64,000 nucleotides of DNA from Polaribacter filamentus (lineage in GTDB: Bacteria > Bacteroidota > Bacteroidia > Flavobacteriales > Flavobacteriaceae). The DNA is taken from positions 1,791,001 to 1,855,000 of the forward strand of contig NZ_MQUA01000013.1 of the NCBI RefSeq assembly GCF_002943715.1, read 5' to 3'. Below, one piece after another: positions 29,389 through 38,795 of the stretch. Every line of letters starts with the position of its first letter. The first letter of the stretch is position 1. The notes under the pieces are model-generated. The model saw only the letters and a program-made list of their open reading frames with translations, did no database searches and had not been told where the DNA came from. Both the position numbers and the translations under genes were made by a program.

Positions 29389-31944
29389 ATCCCAATTCCA
29401 TTAAAAAGTTATTTAATTGGCTAGCAGCTTCCTCTCTATTATCTAAAATATTCACCAAAGTATTTTGGTATTTGGTAAAACGTGTTTCTAGTTCTGTAAT
29501 TAAAGCACGTTCGTAACGGTTTACGTAATCCATTACGGTGTTGTGTAATACGTCTTTAAAACGTGTTAAAATTAATACTTTGGCTTCTTCAGGTGTTATT
29601 TTTTCGCGTGCTTTGGCAACTAAGTCTTCTTTTTTTGCTTTTATTTCGGCAATAGTAGCTTTGCAGGTTTTTAGCTCGTTGGTGAGCTCTGTGTGTTTTG
29701 CTAATTGTTTTTCTATTATGGCCTTTTTGGTTTCGGCTTGTTGCTGTGCTATTTCTTTTTGAGTTAATTCTTTGGTTAACTCTTCTACCTCCTCATTCGT
29801 CTTTATTCTAATTTTTAAGGCTTTAACTTCTTTCTTTAAATCACGAATAGCAGCGTTGTAATCTTTAATATTGTCTTTTAATTCTTTTAGTACTTCTTTT
29901 GGGAAGACTTCGTAATTATCTACGTCAAACTCACCTTCTTCTAATTCGTTTACTTCATTAAACAAGGCTTCTAACTCGTCCCTTCTGGCTTCGTTAGTGG
30001 CTAATTCTTCTAGTACTTCTGGGAATTGAGATTGTAGTATATCGTCTGCAGGAATTAATTCGGCATTCCAACCACTTGCGGATATTGATTTTAAATCGGT
30101 TTCTAAGAAATCCCAATAAGATGCAAAGGCACCTCTACTTTTGTGTAAATCTAAAATACCCAATGCACTAAAATCATTAGCAATGCTTACAGAAAAATCT
30201 CTGTATAAATCATACACATTTTTCTGTTCTGGTAAAGCCTCTAACTTCGATACATTGTTTGTCCACCAATCGTTTACGCAATCTGTGTACGCTTTCCGTT
30301 TTTTATAAACATCTTCATGTGCTAAAACAAGTATTTTTAAATCTTCTTTGGCATCAATTAATTTTTTAAATTGATGATAGCCTTCTTTTGGTGATTTTTC
30401 AAAAATTGAAGTCCTTAATGCTGTGTAGTTATTCCAATACGGTTGTAACTCATCAACTTCTACAGTTGGGATGCCACCATGTAAATGTGCATTAATATCT
30501 TGTGGTTCGGCAGGTGGACTGTTATCTACATAGCGTCTAATATTAAAGTTATAGTCTTCTTTATCTAAATCTGCTTTAGAAATCTTTCTGGCATACCCCT
30601 CTAAATTCTCTTTATTTTTATAGATGTAGCTTATTTTAGCAATATCTTCTGGTCGTAGTTTATTTTGGTTTTTACCTTCTTTATATTCTCTATCTGCATT
30701 GATAAACAATACCTCTTTACGGTTTGCAGCTCCTTTTTTGTTGATGATTAATACAGACGCAGGAATACCTGTACCGTAGAACAACCCAGAAGGCAAACCA
30801 ATAACCGCTTCTAAATACCCACGATCTACCAACCATTGGCGCATGCTTTTTTCTTCGCTACCCCTAAACAAAACCCCATGTGGCATTACTACTGCCATAC
30901 GACCGTTGTCTTTTAACACAGACACCATGTGTTGCACAAACATAAAATCTGCCTTACTTTTTTTAGGCATCCAGTAATGAAAACGATCACGAAAGTTTTT
31001 AATGTCGCTATAATGTGCAGAAAATGGTGGATTCGCAATTACGATATCAAAACGTTTTAATTCTCCGTTTTCTACATGTAATGGATTTGCAATAGTATCG
31101 CCTTGTAGAATTTCAGCATCAAAAATATCATGAAATAACATGTTCATTTTACATAAAGACCAAGTTGTTCCGCTTAATTCTTGTCCGTAAAAACTTAAAC
31201 GAGAAGCATCACCATACCGTGCTTCAACATAGTTTTTATTTTCAATTAACATACCACCAGAACCACAAGTAGGATCGTAAATAGACGATTCTTTTTCTGG
31301 CTCTAAAATAGTTACTAATAACTTTACGACTTCGTTAGGTGTATAGAATTCCCCCCTTTTTTACCTGCGCTGTCTGCAAAGTATTTAATTAAATACTCGT
31401 AAGCAGCGCCTAAAAGATCTGGAAACTCAAAACGATCATCTGTTAAGGTTACTTTATTAAAATGTATGATGAACTCGATGAGTTTTTCATCGCTTAACGC
31501 ATTTTTATTATTACCAATAGTACGGTTAAAGTTAACGTTGGTTAATACCCCAGAAAGTTTGTCTGGATTTTCTTCTTCTAAAGCTTCAAGTGCTTTATTT
31601 AAACGGTCACCAACATCTTTTTTGAGGTGTAGAATACCATCGTTTACATCTTGTCCTGCTTCGTTGGTTGTTTTGAAATTCCATCTAGAACGTGCAGGCA
31701 CGTAATATTGATAAGCATTGGCACGTTCTAAAGCTTCTAGTATTTTAGTTTCAGATAAGCCTTTGCTTTTTAAATCTTTTAAACGTAAAGCTCTGTCTTG
31801 TTCGAACTTATCGCTTAGTCGTTTTAAAAATAGCATCCCAAAGATGTATTCTTTAAACTCTGAAGCATCCATGTTACCTCTTAATATATCGCAGGCATCC
31901 ATAAGGAAACCTTCTAGCCATGAAAGGGTTAGTTTTTTGGTCAT
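29378..31944 (-). CDS. hsdM: Type I restriction modification subunit M (apparent frameshift)
   Basis: An N6-adenine methyltransferase subunit of about 855 codons. The N-terminal HsdM domain begins [20 protein letters not shown]; the frame stops at 31324 after SAGKKGG. The next frame continues in register with the family: EFYTPNEV, the GSGGML SAM motif, [16 protein letters not shown] and [10 protein letters not shown] (NPPF catalytic motif). One added base in the C6 run (G6 on the coding strand) at 31351-31356 joins them, so I treat it as one functional gene with a probable assembly error. The long C-terminal coiled coil (residues ~650-800) is typical of this HsdM type. Confidence 0.92.
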
Positions 31945-32355
31945 TTACTTTTTATATTTTTTTATAAAATTACTTTTTTTTGTATGCTTTTTCTTGTTAA
32001 TTTTTGAATTGTTTAGTAGCTCCTTGTATTCTGGCGATTCAGCTGACACTAAAGCTAATTTACCTTCTTCATTGCCATGAATACCCCAGCCGAGTAAAGC
32101 GCATAATTCACTTCTTTGTAATTTGTATTTTTCTAACTTTAGTTCTTCACTCTTTTTCAATTGATTAATATGAACTTCGTAAAACAAATCGTACTGTTTA
32201 TATTTGTATGGATTTTCTTTTCGCACTTTAAAAAGAACTTCCTTGACAGTCTTTTTTTTACTTTTTGACTCTGGAGCAAAACTTGTATTTGAAGAAGATT
32301 GAGCAATTGTTATTAGCGTATTTACTAAATCCTTATTTTGTTTTTCTTTATTCAT
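31945..32355 (-). CDS. Small basic unknown protein of the RM operon
   Basis: 136 residues, Lys-rich, predicted helical, no recognised domain and no membrane segment. The segment RSELCALLGWGIHGNEEGKL is the most distinctive. It sits between DUF2130 and hsdM with almost no spacing (its stop abuts the hsdM start) and is probably translated with them. It may be an RM accessory. Confidence 0.6.
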   Translation of the reverse strand: MNKEKQNKDLVNTLITIAQSSSNTSFAPESKSKKKTVKEVLFKVRKENPYKYKQYDLFYEVHINQLKKSEELKLEKYKLQRSELCALLGWGIHGNEEGKLALVSAESPEYKELLNNSKINKKKHTKKSNFIKKYKK

Positions 32356-32360
32356 AATAC

Positions 32361-33632
32361 TTAGTTTAAATCATCAAACTTTTCTTTCATTGTTGGATTG
32401 TTATAAGTTAACTTTTTGATGGTTAAATCCTCTGCTTTGTTGTTTGCTAAACGTAAATTATTAACTGAAGACAATAAAGCGTCTTTCGTTTTTTGCAAGT
32501 GATCTATTGTTTTATCTATCTCATCCATAGCCGTTTTAAACTGGCGGCTTGCTAAATCATAATTACGTGCAAACCCAGTTTTGAAATCATCGATTTTGTC
32601 TTCAAAATTAGTGATGTCTATATTTTGATTTTTCATGATACTCAATTCTGCTTTGTACTCTAAAGATTTCATTCCTGCATTTCGCAACAAGGTAATCATT
32701 GGAATGAAAAATTGTGGACGAATTACATACATTTTTGGGTATTTATAAGAAACATCTACAATACCGGTATTGTAAAACTCATTATCTGCTTCTAATAAAG
32801 AAACGAGCACTGCATATTCACAACCTTTATCTTTGCGGTCTTTGTCCAGTTTCGCAAAGAAATCCTCATTCTTCTTTTTGGTAGCAGTCGTGTCATTTTC
32901 GTTTTTCATTTCAAACATAATAGACATGATTTCATTACCATTTATGTCTGTCTCTTTGAAGATATAATCTCCTTTGGTTCCATTAGACGCATCGTTGTCT
33001 TTCTCAAAATAGGCTGTAGGAAAAGCCGTAGGTCTTAGCTTATTAAACTCAATCTCACAATGCTGCTCTAGCGACTCTCCCACCATTTTGGTAGATAACT
33101 TTTGCTTGTAATCTTTTAAACGCTCAATTTCTTCATCTTTCAATTTAAGAGTTTCATCTTTATGATTTAGCTTATCATTAAATTTTTCATTTAAGGATTT
33201 TTCTAATAATTCTTTTTCCGTATCCTTAGATTTAAGGACGTTTTCAAGTTGGTCATTTTTCTTTTCAACTTCCTTTAAAGCCTCCGAAAGAGCAAGTTTT
33301 TTTAAAGTTTCTGCATTGGCAAGTTTTGATTCTAGGTCAGAAATTTCTTTATCCTTTTTAGAAACCTCATCTAATAAATCTGATTTACTTTTGAATTTTA
33401 ACTCGTCAATTTCACGTTGTTTTTGTGTCAATTGCTCTTGAAACGCATTTTTTAATTCAGCCTCTTTTAATTGAAGTGCTGATTGTTTCTCATTATTTGC
33501 AGTTTCTAATCGATTCGTTAACTCATCCTTAAATTGCTGGTCCCTTACCTGCTTTACAATGTCTGTATATACAGAGTCATCTACTTTAAAAACTTCTTTA
33601 CAGTTTGGGCATTTTACAGTATTGTCTTTCAT
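32361..33632 (-). CDS. DUF2130 coiled-coil protein with nuclease-like core
   Basis: 423 residues. It opens with a zinc-ribbon-like CPNCKEVFKV, continues with a coiled coil of ~150 residues (about 35-185) and then the DUF2130 domain: LRPTAFPTAYFEKDND, GTKGDYIFKE and IMFEMKNENDT. The Asp and ExK pattern suggests a restriction-endonuclease-like fold. DUF2130 proteins are often carried in defence islands, and this one heads the type I RM operon. A 25-bp piece of its sequence (32557-32581) recurs at 18153-18177. Confidence 0.8.
   Translation of the reverse strand: MKDNTVKCPNCKEVFKVDDSVYTDIVKQVRDQQFKDELTNRLETANNEKQSALQLKEAELKNAFQEQLTQKQREIDELKFKSKSDLLDEVSKKDKEISDLESKLANAETLKKLALSEALKEVEKKNDQLENVLKSKDTEKELLEKSLNEKFNDKLNHKDETLKLKDEEIERLKDYKQKLSTKMVGESLEQHCEIEFNKLRPTAFPTAYFEKDNDASNGTKGDYIFKETDINGNEIMSIMFEMKNENDTTATKKKNEDFFAKLDKDRKDKGCEYAVLVSLLEADNEFYNTGIVDVSYKYPKMYVIRPQFFIPMITLLRNAGMKSLEYKAELSIMKNQNIDITNFEDKIDDFKTGFARNYDLASRQFKTAMDEIDKTIDHLQKTKDALLSSVNNLRLANNKAEDLTIKKLTYNNPTMKEKFDDLN
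32557..32581. repeat. 25-bp direct repeat, right copy (inside DUF2130 gene)
   Basis: Encodes KTGFARNYD of the DUF2130 protein and is identical to 18153-18177. The copy here is the functional coding sequence; the left copy is the displaced fragment. Confidence 0.8.
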
Positions 33633-33697
33633 AACTTTTTTTTAATGATTTATGCTACAAATTTAAGGTAGAGGTGTGCGGTATAATTGCATAAATA

Positions 33698-34699
33698 TTA
33701 TTTTAAATAGTAATCATACATTGTATTTGTATGTTTTTTTAGTGCTATTTTTAATTGTTCCGGCTCCAAAACTTCAACATCACAGCCAAAAGATAATATT
33801 TGTTGTATTAATTCTTTATTGATTATTGTTTCGAACCAAACTTGATCATGTTTGTCTTCCTCAAAAAACTCTTCAAAATCAGGTTGAAATGGTTTTGTTT
33901 TAAAATAGTTTTCTCTACCATTATAAAAACGTAAAACCACTTTTACTATTTCAGCCTCTTGAGGTCTTACTACACCAACCATCGTTCTAAAAAAAGTTTC
34001 CCAATCTACTTCTGTATCCATATAAGTAGCATCTTCAAGAACATCAAACTTTATTAGTCTTTCATCTAAAGGGATGCTCCATTCTTTAATTCTGATGGTA
34101 TTATTCAATCCAAAAACAAACCAACTATTATTATATTGCTTTAAAATATGTGGGTGGAATTCGAAAGTAGTAGCAATATCATCCTGAAAACCCTTAAAAG
34201 TTATTTGTAATACTTGTTTCTTTTTAATGGCTAGGTATAATGGCTTTAAATGTTTAATTCCTTTATACTCTTCATTGCTGTCGTAAAATAAGATTTTAGA
34301 AGTATCACTTAGTTCATCCTCACCATCTTGAAACTTTATTAATGCTTCTGAAAGTTTGTTGTATTTTGGATGATTCTCAAACCTTTCTAATAATTGCTGG
34401 GAAGCATCAATTAAATATTGCTCATAATCTAATAAAGGTTTTTGTGCTATTGAAAAATCAAGATTAGTATATCTTAAAATTCGAATATTTTCTGGAAGTG
34501 GTGCTGCAAATCCATGGTCTTTATCTCTAAAGACTTTTATATCCTCTCTTAATGTTCTTGTGGAAATACCTTCTCCAGGATATAATTCTGCAATTTTATC
34601 ATTTACAAAGGATAATAAATCATTAAAACTAAAAGACTTATTTCGGAAACAATAGTCCAATATGTTATATCTAATTTGGGCGTGTTTACTATTTGCCAT
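33698..34699 (-). CDS. WYL-domain regulator of the RM operon
   Basis: 333 residues. N-terminal winged HTH (SFNDLLSFVNDKIAEL, STRTLREDIKVFRDKDHGF), then a WYL domain (KKQVLQITFKGFQDD, HPHILKQYNNSWFVFGL, EWSIPLDERLI) and a WCX-like C-terminus ending LEPEQLKIALKKHTN. It is the first gene upstream of DUF2130-hsdMS, with the same orientation. By analogy with other defence-linked WYL proteins it probably controls the RM operon. It is only distantly similar to the WYL protein at 10970. Confidence 0.85.
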   Translation of the reverse strand: MANSKHAQIRYNILDYCFRNKSFSFNDLLSFVNDKIAELYPGEGISTRTLREDIKVFRDKDHGFAAPLPENIRILRYTNLDFSIAQKPLLDYEQYLIDASQQLLERFENHPKYNKLSEALIKFQDGEDELSDTSKILFYDSNEEYKGIKHLKPLYLAIKKKQVLQITFKGFQDDIATTFEFHPHILKQYNNSWFVFGLNNTIRIKEWSIPLDERLIKFDVLEDATYMDTEVDWETFFRTMVGVVRPQEAEIVKVVLRFYNGRENYFKTKPFQPDFEEFFEEDKHDQVWFETIINKELIQQILSFGCDVEVLEPEQLKIALKKHTNTMYDYYLK

Positions 34700-34883
34700 T
34701 AACTTTTTCTTTTTTCTTTTTTATTACAATCGCTAAAAGGAATAGCACTCCTTTCTTTTATGAAAATTGAGTGATATTAATTTTAGTGTCTTTTGCGCAA
34801 TTTTAACTAAAATTGATAAAAACTAAAGATATGTAATCTACTGAAATATTTCAATAAGAAGTAATAGAAATTAAAAGTTCTTA

Positions 34884-35204
34884 TCAACCTGCGTGAAGTT
34901 CTAATTTATTTGCTCTATTTTCTATTAATTCTTTTAACGTATTTTTATTTTCATCACTTAAAAAACTATTATTAATCAACTCATTCCAATTTTGCATTCC
35001 TTTTTCAATCCGTTTGCAAAGGTTTTCTATTGCCTTGGTTGGAATATGAGATTTTGCCATTGCTTCATTAAAATCTTGACGTTTTAATTTGCGTTTTTTT
35101 CCGTTGAGGTTTAGCGCTAGTTCCTCTGGGTCTTTTGGCAATACTACACTTACTGCAACCATATCGCAGGCTGGAGTTAGTGCATAGTTTTTATTATCCT
35201 TGGC
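34884..35204 (-). pseudogene. HipA C-terminal fragment
   Basis: The translation starts abruptly at KDNKNYALTPACDMVAVSVV and continues VLPKDPEELALNLNGKKRKL to ENRANKLELHAG. This is the last quarter of a HipA-family serine/threonine kinase toxin; the kinase core (ATP-binding and catalytic loops) and any HipB partner are missing. It is truncated at about 35204, where it meets the endonuclease fragment on the other strand. It is a relic of a lost toxin-antitoxin locus, not a functional toxin. Confidence 0.75.
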
Positions 35205-35718
35205 TATCCGTTATGAGGGTTTAGATAGTTGCCCTGATTTAGAGTTAACCGAAGTAATGTTACCGCAAAGTGATAAAGAACCTTTGCACGGTGTGCTATC
35301 TACTTTATTAACGTGGCACAGAAACGACCCTGTTGATGCTTGGGAAGAAAACAGAAATGATATAATTTACAATTCGTATCAAGGAAATAGAAACCCTTTT
35401 CTTGATTTCCCTGAATTAGCAGAACATCTTTGGGGTACAAAAATGGGTTTAAACTGGACAGGAGAAACGTTAGGTGTTAAAAACTTTAATGAAGTATCGT
35501 TCAATATTTATCCTAAACCAGCAGATAATCTTATAAATATTAAAGGAGTTGCTTTAGTTTCTAAAGTTGAAATTTATGATACTATTGGTAGAAAGGTATT
35601 ATCATCACAAATTGGTGTAGATAATAATACCATTGATGTTTCAGAACTAAAAGGAATCTATTTAGTAAATATTCTTTCTCAAGAAAAAAGGATTACTAAA
35701 ATTTTAGTGATTAAATAG
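35185..35718 (+). pseudogene. Endonuclease I C-terminal fragment with T9SS sorting domain
   Basis: The frame has no start and enters at LAIRYEGLDSCPDLEL. The endonuclease I (EndA/NucM) signature is clear in GVLSTLLTWHRNDPVD followed by NSYQGNRNPFLDFPELAEH. The last ~75 residues are a type A T9SS sorting domain (FNIYPKPADNLINIKG, YLVNILSQEKRITKILVIK), so the parent was a secreted DNase. The N-terminal half with the signal peptide is gone. It abuts the hipA fragment head to head, marking a deletion or recombination point. Confidence 0.8.
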
Positions 35719-35871
35719 GGGGTTAACTACTAGCCTGCTTATAAGATTTGGAAGTTGCCGAATTAAAAGAAGAAGATATGCCTATGGTATAATTTTTACT
35801 ATATTTATCAAATGAAAGGTTTTGTAAAAATATTTGTTGTGTGGGTCATGAAATCCATAAAATTACGTTGA

Positions 35872-36444
35872 ATGAAAGATAGCCAAGAATATATATTATT
35901 TAAAACTATAGAATTAAGACATTCTCCATCGATAGAAGAGATGGATAATGCACGATCATCATGGATGGTATTGGGTAATTCTAATAAATTGCAAGAGGGT
36001 CCCCATAGGAGTTTTATCATTCAATTTAACAATAACTTTGATAGCATATCTATGCTCATTCATTTTAAACATCTCAGCATTCATAACCTGACATTATATT
36101 ACCGTAAAAAGAGCGCCAGAAATAGGAAGACTAAAAAGGTGTATCCACAACATAAAATGAACTTATCCTTTGAGAACACTCTTGAATTACTAACCTACTT
36201 ATCTAGTAAAAACTATAAAGTAGATTGGATAGAGATAAGATTTAAAAATGGTTGGGCTATAAATAATGATTTTCCAAATGGATTGGAATTCATTACAAAG
36301 AATACCCAAGAAAGAAATCTACTCTTAGAGAAGTTAATATCACTTAGTGGTCAAGGCCCAATTGATATTAACACATTAGAAATAAATGAAACCTACACAC
36401 TTCATACCATGGGTAGTGTGAAGCTAAAACCCTTATTTTTTTAG
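35872..36444 (+). CDS. Unknown protein, 190 residues
   Basis: Not recognised. It appears soluble and mixed alpha/beta, without signal peptide or membrane helix. It contains a basic patch (YYRKKSARNRKTKKVYPQHK) that could bind nucleic acid. Its stop is followed 12 nt later by the small unknown gene at 36456, suggesting a two-gene unit. Neighbours are relics and an IS, so it may itself be mobile-element cargo. Confidence 0.5.
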   Translation: MKDSQEYILFKTIELRHSPSIEEMDNARSSWMVLGNSNKLQEGPHRSFIIQFNNNFDSISMLIHFKHLSIHNLTLYYRKKSARNRKTKKVYPQHKMNLSFENTLELLTYLSSKNYKVDWIEIRFKNGWAINNDFPNGLEFITKNTQERNLLLEKLISLSGQGPIDINTLEINETYTLHTMGSVKLKPLFF

Positions 36445-36455
36445 TATAAATCTTA

Positions 36456-36757
36456 TTGATAGCTATTGATGTATCTAACTTAGAGCCAGACTTTAGTTAT
36501 ATTTTTAAAACCCCAGCAAGCTAGTTAAAATAGATGTAAGTGGATTAGCTACACCTGATGAGTTTTGGAGTGAAGAAAGAAGAGAGGCTTGGAAAAAGGC
36601 CTATATAGCAAAGCATTATAAGGAAGAGACCCAAGAAGAATACCCAGAAGACAAGGGAAATAACTTTATTAGTACTATGAATATTAATCTTGATTCCACT
36701 AGTACTGAAAGTGATAAAGCGCCTTGGAATAATGATAATGATAAAATACCTTGGTAA
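36456..36757 (+). CDS. Unknown acidic protein (apparent frameshift, TTG start)
   Basis: About 100 residues. The first frame reads LIAIDVSNLEPDFSYIFKTP and then hits a stop. Adding one C to the C4 run at 36511-36514 continues it as SKLVKIDVSGLATPDEFW to a tail ending NDNDKIPW. The C-terminal half is rich in Asp/Glu/Asn with the twice-used pattern (A/I)PW. The TTG start follows a TAA directly. Function unknown; probably cotranscribed with the 35872 gene. Confidence 0.4.
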
Positions 36758-36765
36758 TTAGTTAT

Positions 36766-37134
36766 TTATTTTGAGTCAACCTCGGAGTTAAATTCCTCTG
36801 AAATAATCTTGAAATACAAATCCACTTCCTCCTCATCTTTAGGAATATTCCAATAACGTTTTGCTACTGGTTTACTATCTATTACTAAAACATTGTCTTC
36901 TCCAAAATCAAACGAACCTTTGAGTTCTTTGTTTAGTTTTTCAATTAAGAAATGACGGTATCTAAACTTTTCAATAAGCCTATCAAATTCTTTTTCTTGT
37001 ACAAGAGTATTTACTTCTCTCCCGTATTCATCAGTAATAAAATAACCTTCACCAAAAACATGTGCCAAAGTTCCTGCCTCTTTGTTTAGATGCAGTCTAT
37101 TTTCAAATGATAAATTTATTTTAAAGTCATTCAT
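36766..37134 (-). CDS. Unknown protein, 122 residues
   Basis: Not recognised. Soluble, with an acidic C-terminus (IPKDEEEVDLYFKIISEEF). It is convergent with the preceding gene and its ATG lies about 15 bp from the target duplication of the IS1595-type insertion. The insertion may have separated it from its promoter. Confidence 0.45.
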   Translation of the reverse strand: MNDFKINLSFENRLHLNKEAGTLAHVFGEGYFITDEYGREVNTLVQEKEFDRLIEKFRYRHFLIEKLNKELKGSFDFGEDNVLVIDSKPVAKRYWNIPKDEEEVDLYFKIISEEFNSEVDSK

Positions 37135-37156
37135 AAGTATTTAAATTAAAAAAATA

Positions 37157-38207
37157 GGCTAAGTTCTAAATTAAATATGTGTTATCTTAGCAAAAAAGAA
37201 CATTTATGATACCATCTGATTTTAGAGATTATTTTTTGAGCAGTAGCTTAATTATCCAACAAGATATTGTAAACTCTTTACTGTCTTTATCAACATCGGG
37301 TTCACATTTAGAAGAAGATAAAGAACGAAAAGCAGTTACTTGTCCTCATTGTAAAAGCGAACGCATACGTGCAAACGGTACATTAAAAGGCGTACAACGC
37401 TATTTGTGTAATGGTTGTGGTAAAAACTTTAGTGAAACGACAGGGAAATTTTGGTTTGCATTAAAAAAGAAAGACAAGATTAACAAGTATCTTTATTGTT
37501 TACTATCGGGCTATAGTATTAGAAAAAGTGCAAAGGAAACAGGAATCTCAATTCAGACCTCATTTGATTGGCGTCATAAATTATTAACCTCATTTTCTAG
37601 CGTTTCAGTATCCGAATTTGAAGGTATTGTAGAGAGTGATGATTTGTTTTTTCCAATTTCAGAAAAAGGGAATCGTACTTTAGAAAGAAAACCTAAGAAA
37701 CGAGGAGAAAAAGCTAGCAAAGCAGGTATATCTAATGAAAAAGTAGCCGTAATTGCTACCTGCGATCGTTCTGGAAATAAGGATTTTGAAGTGGTTACAA
37801 CAGGACGAATTAGTAAAAAAGACCTAAACAAGGTGTATCAAGGTAAGCTCGATAAAGCAACAGTACTTTGCAGTGACAGTCATAGAAGTTATGCTGCCTT
37901 TGCAAAATCTAATACAATTATTCATAAGAAGTTCAACGCATCAAAAGGACAGAAAACAGTTGATAAAATATATCATGTTCAGAATGTGAATAATATGGAT
38001 ATGAGATTGAGGAAATTTATGGAATCCTTTAATGGTGTAGCAACTAAATATCTGCAAAATTATTTAAACTGGTTTTTGGTACTAGAAAAAATAAAGAATA
38101 AGACCAATAAAATGGCAACACTTGCTAGTATTGCATTAGCTTCTAATCAAGTCTGGATACAATTCAAAGAAATAGCTATAAACAATATGCTTTTTAGAAC
38201 TTAGCCA
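37157..38207 (+). mobile_element. IS1595-type insertion sequence
   Basis: 1051 bp with perfect terminal inverted repeats starting GGCTAAGTTCTAAA on the left (37157) and ending TTTAGAACTTAGCC on the right (38207). It is flanked by the 8-bp duplication AAAAAATA at 37149-37156 and 38208-38215; an 8-bp duplication is the usual IS1595 size. Complete and apparently recent. Confidence 0.92.
37206..38204 (+). CDS. IS1595-family (ISXO2-like) transposase
   Basis: 332 residues, complete. A zinc ribbon (CPHCKSERIRANG, CNGCGKNFSETTG), an HTH region (YSIRKSAKETGISIQT) and an ISXO2-like DDE/N domain: EGIVESDDLFFPI, ATVLCSDSHRSYAAF and the asparagine-containing KIYHVQNVNNMDMRLRKFME. The stop codon lies within the right inverted repeat. 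Confidence 0.9.
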   Translation: MIPSDFRDYFLSSSLIIQQDIVNSLLSLSTSGSHLEEDKERKAVTCPHCKSERIRANGTLKGVQRYLCNGCGKNFSETTGKFWFALKKKDKINKYLYCLLSGYSIRKSAKETGISIQTSFDWRHKLLTSFSSVSVSEFEGIVESDDLFFPISEKGNRTLERKPKKRGEKASKAGISNEKVAVIATCDRSGNKDFEVVTTGRISKKDLNKVYQGKLDKATVLCSDSHRSYAAFAKSNTIIHKKFNASKGQKTVDKIYHVQNVNNMDMRLRKFMESFNGVATKYLQNYLNWFLVLEKIKNKTNKMATLASIALASNQVWIQFKEIAINNMLFRT

Positions 38208-38226
38208 AAAAATAATATATAGCGGG

Positions 38227-38670
38227 TTAACCTTTTCTTTTAATATAAAAAACACCTGATTTATCACCAGATAGAGGTCTAATCATCCAAAAGCAACTAT
38301 CACACTCCCATTCATCATAAAACCCCAGTGTTGGACTTTGTTTCATTGTTACATAACAGTGCTCATTGAGGTATTTGTAGAATTCTTCATAATACTTCAT
38401 GAATAAGTCATTGAACATGCCAATAGATATTGCTTTATCAGCAATTAAAATGAAAGGCACATCCTCATTTTGAGTTTTATAAATAGTATAATTATACTTT
38501 TCTAAAATAATATCTTCGGGTGTATAGTTAGGTTCCAATGGAAAGTCTTTGAATAGCTTTTCCTTAAATTCATTAATATTATCAAATGCATTGAGCATAT
38601 TCTCAACCGTAGTTTCTTGACTAAGACATAGCATTGGAATTAAAAGTAAGAGAATCAGCGTTTTTTTCAT
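38227..38670 (-). CDS. Secreted unknown protein
   Basis: 147 residues with a clear signal peptide (MKKTLILLLLIPMLCLSQ, cleavage likely after LS or SQ). The mature part is small and acidic, with two cysteines in WECDSCFWMI. No family recognised. It lies 20 nt from the right end of the IS1595 insertion, downstream of the AraC-type regulator and in the same orientation. Confidence 0.6.
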   Translation of the reverse strand: MKKTLILLLLIPMLCLSQETTVENMLNAFDNINEFKEKLFKDFPLEPNYTPEDIILEKYNYTIYKTQNEDVPFILIADKAISIGMFNDLFMKYYEEFYKYLNEHCYVTMKQSPTLGFYDEWECDSCFWMIRPLSGDKSGVFYIKRKG

Positions 38671-38795
38671 TTAATTAATTTTTCTTGTATGTACCGTCAA
38701 AAGTAACAGCTATAGCAATTTATCAAAATCAACTAAAACAAACGCTAGGCGTATAACTCAATAAATTTAATTGTTCTTTTAAAGTTAATTCGTTT

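Noticed and set aside
36456..36757. Separate pseudogene fragment downstream of the 190-residue protein
   Set aside because: One added C in the C4 run gives a full frame with a natural end, so I kept it as a gene with an apparent frameshift.
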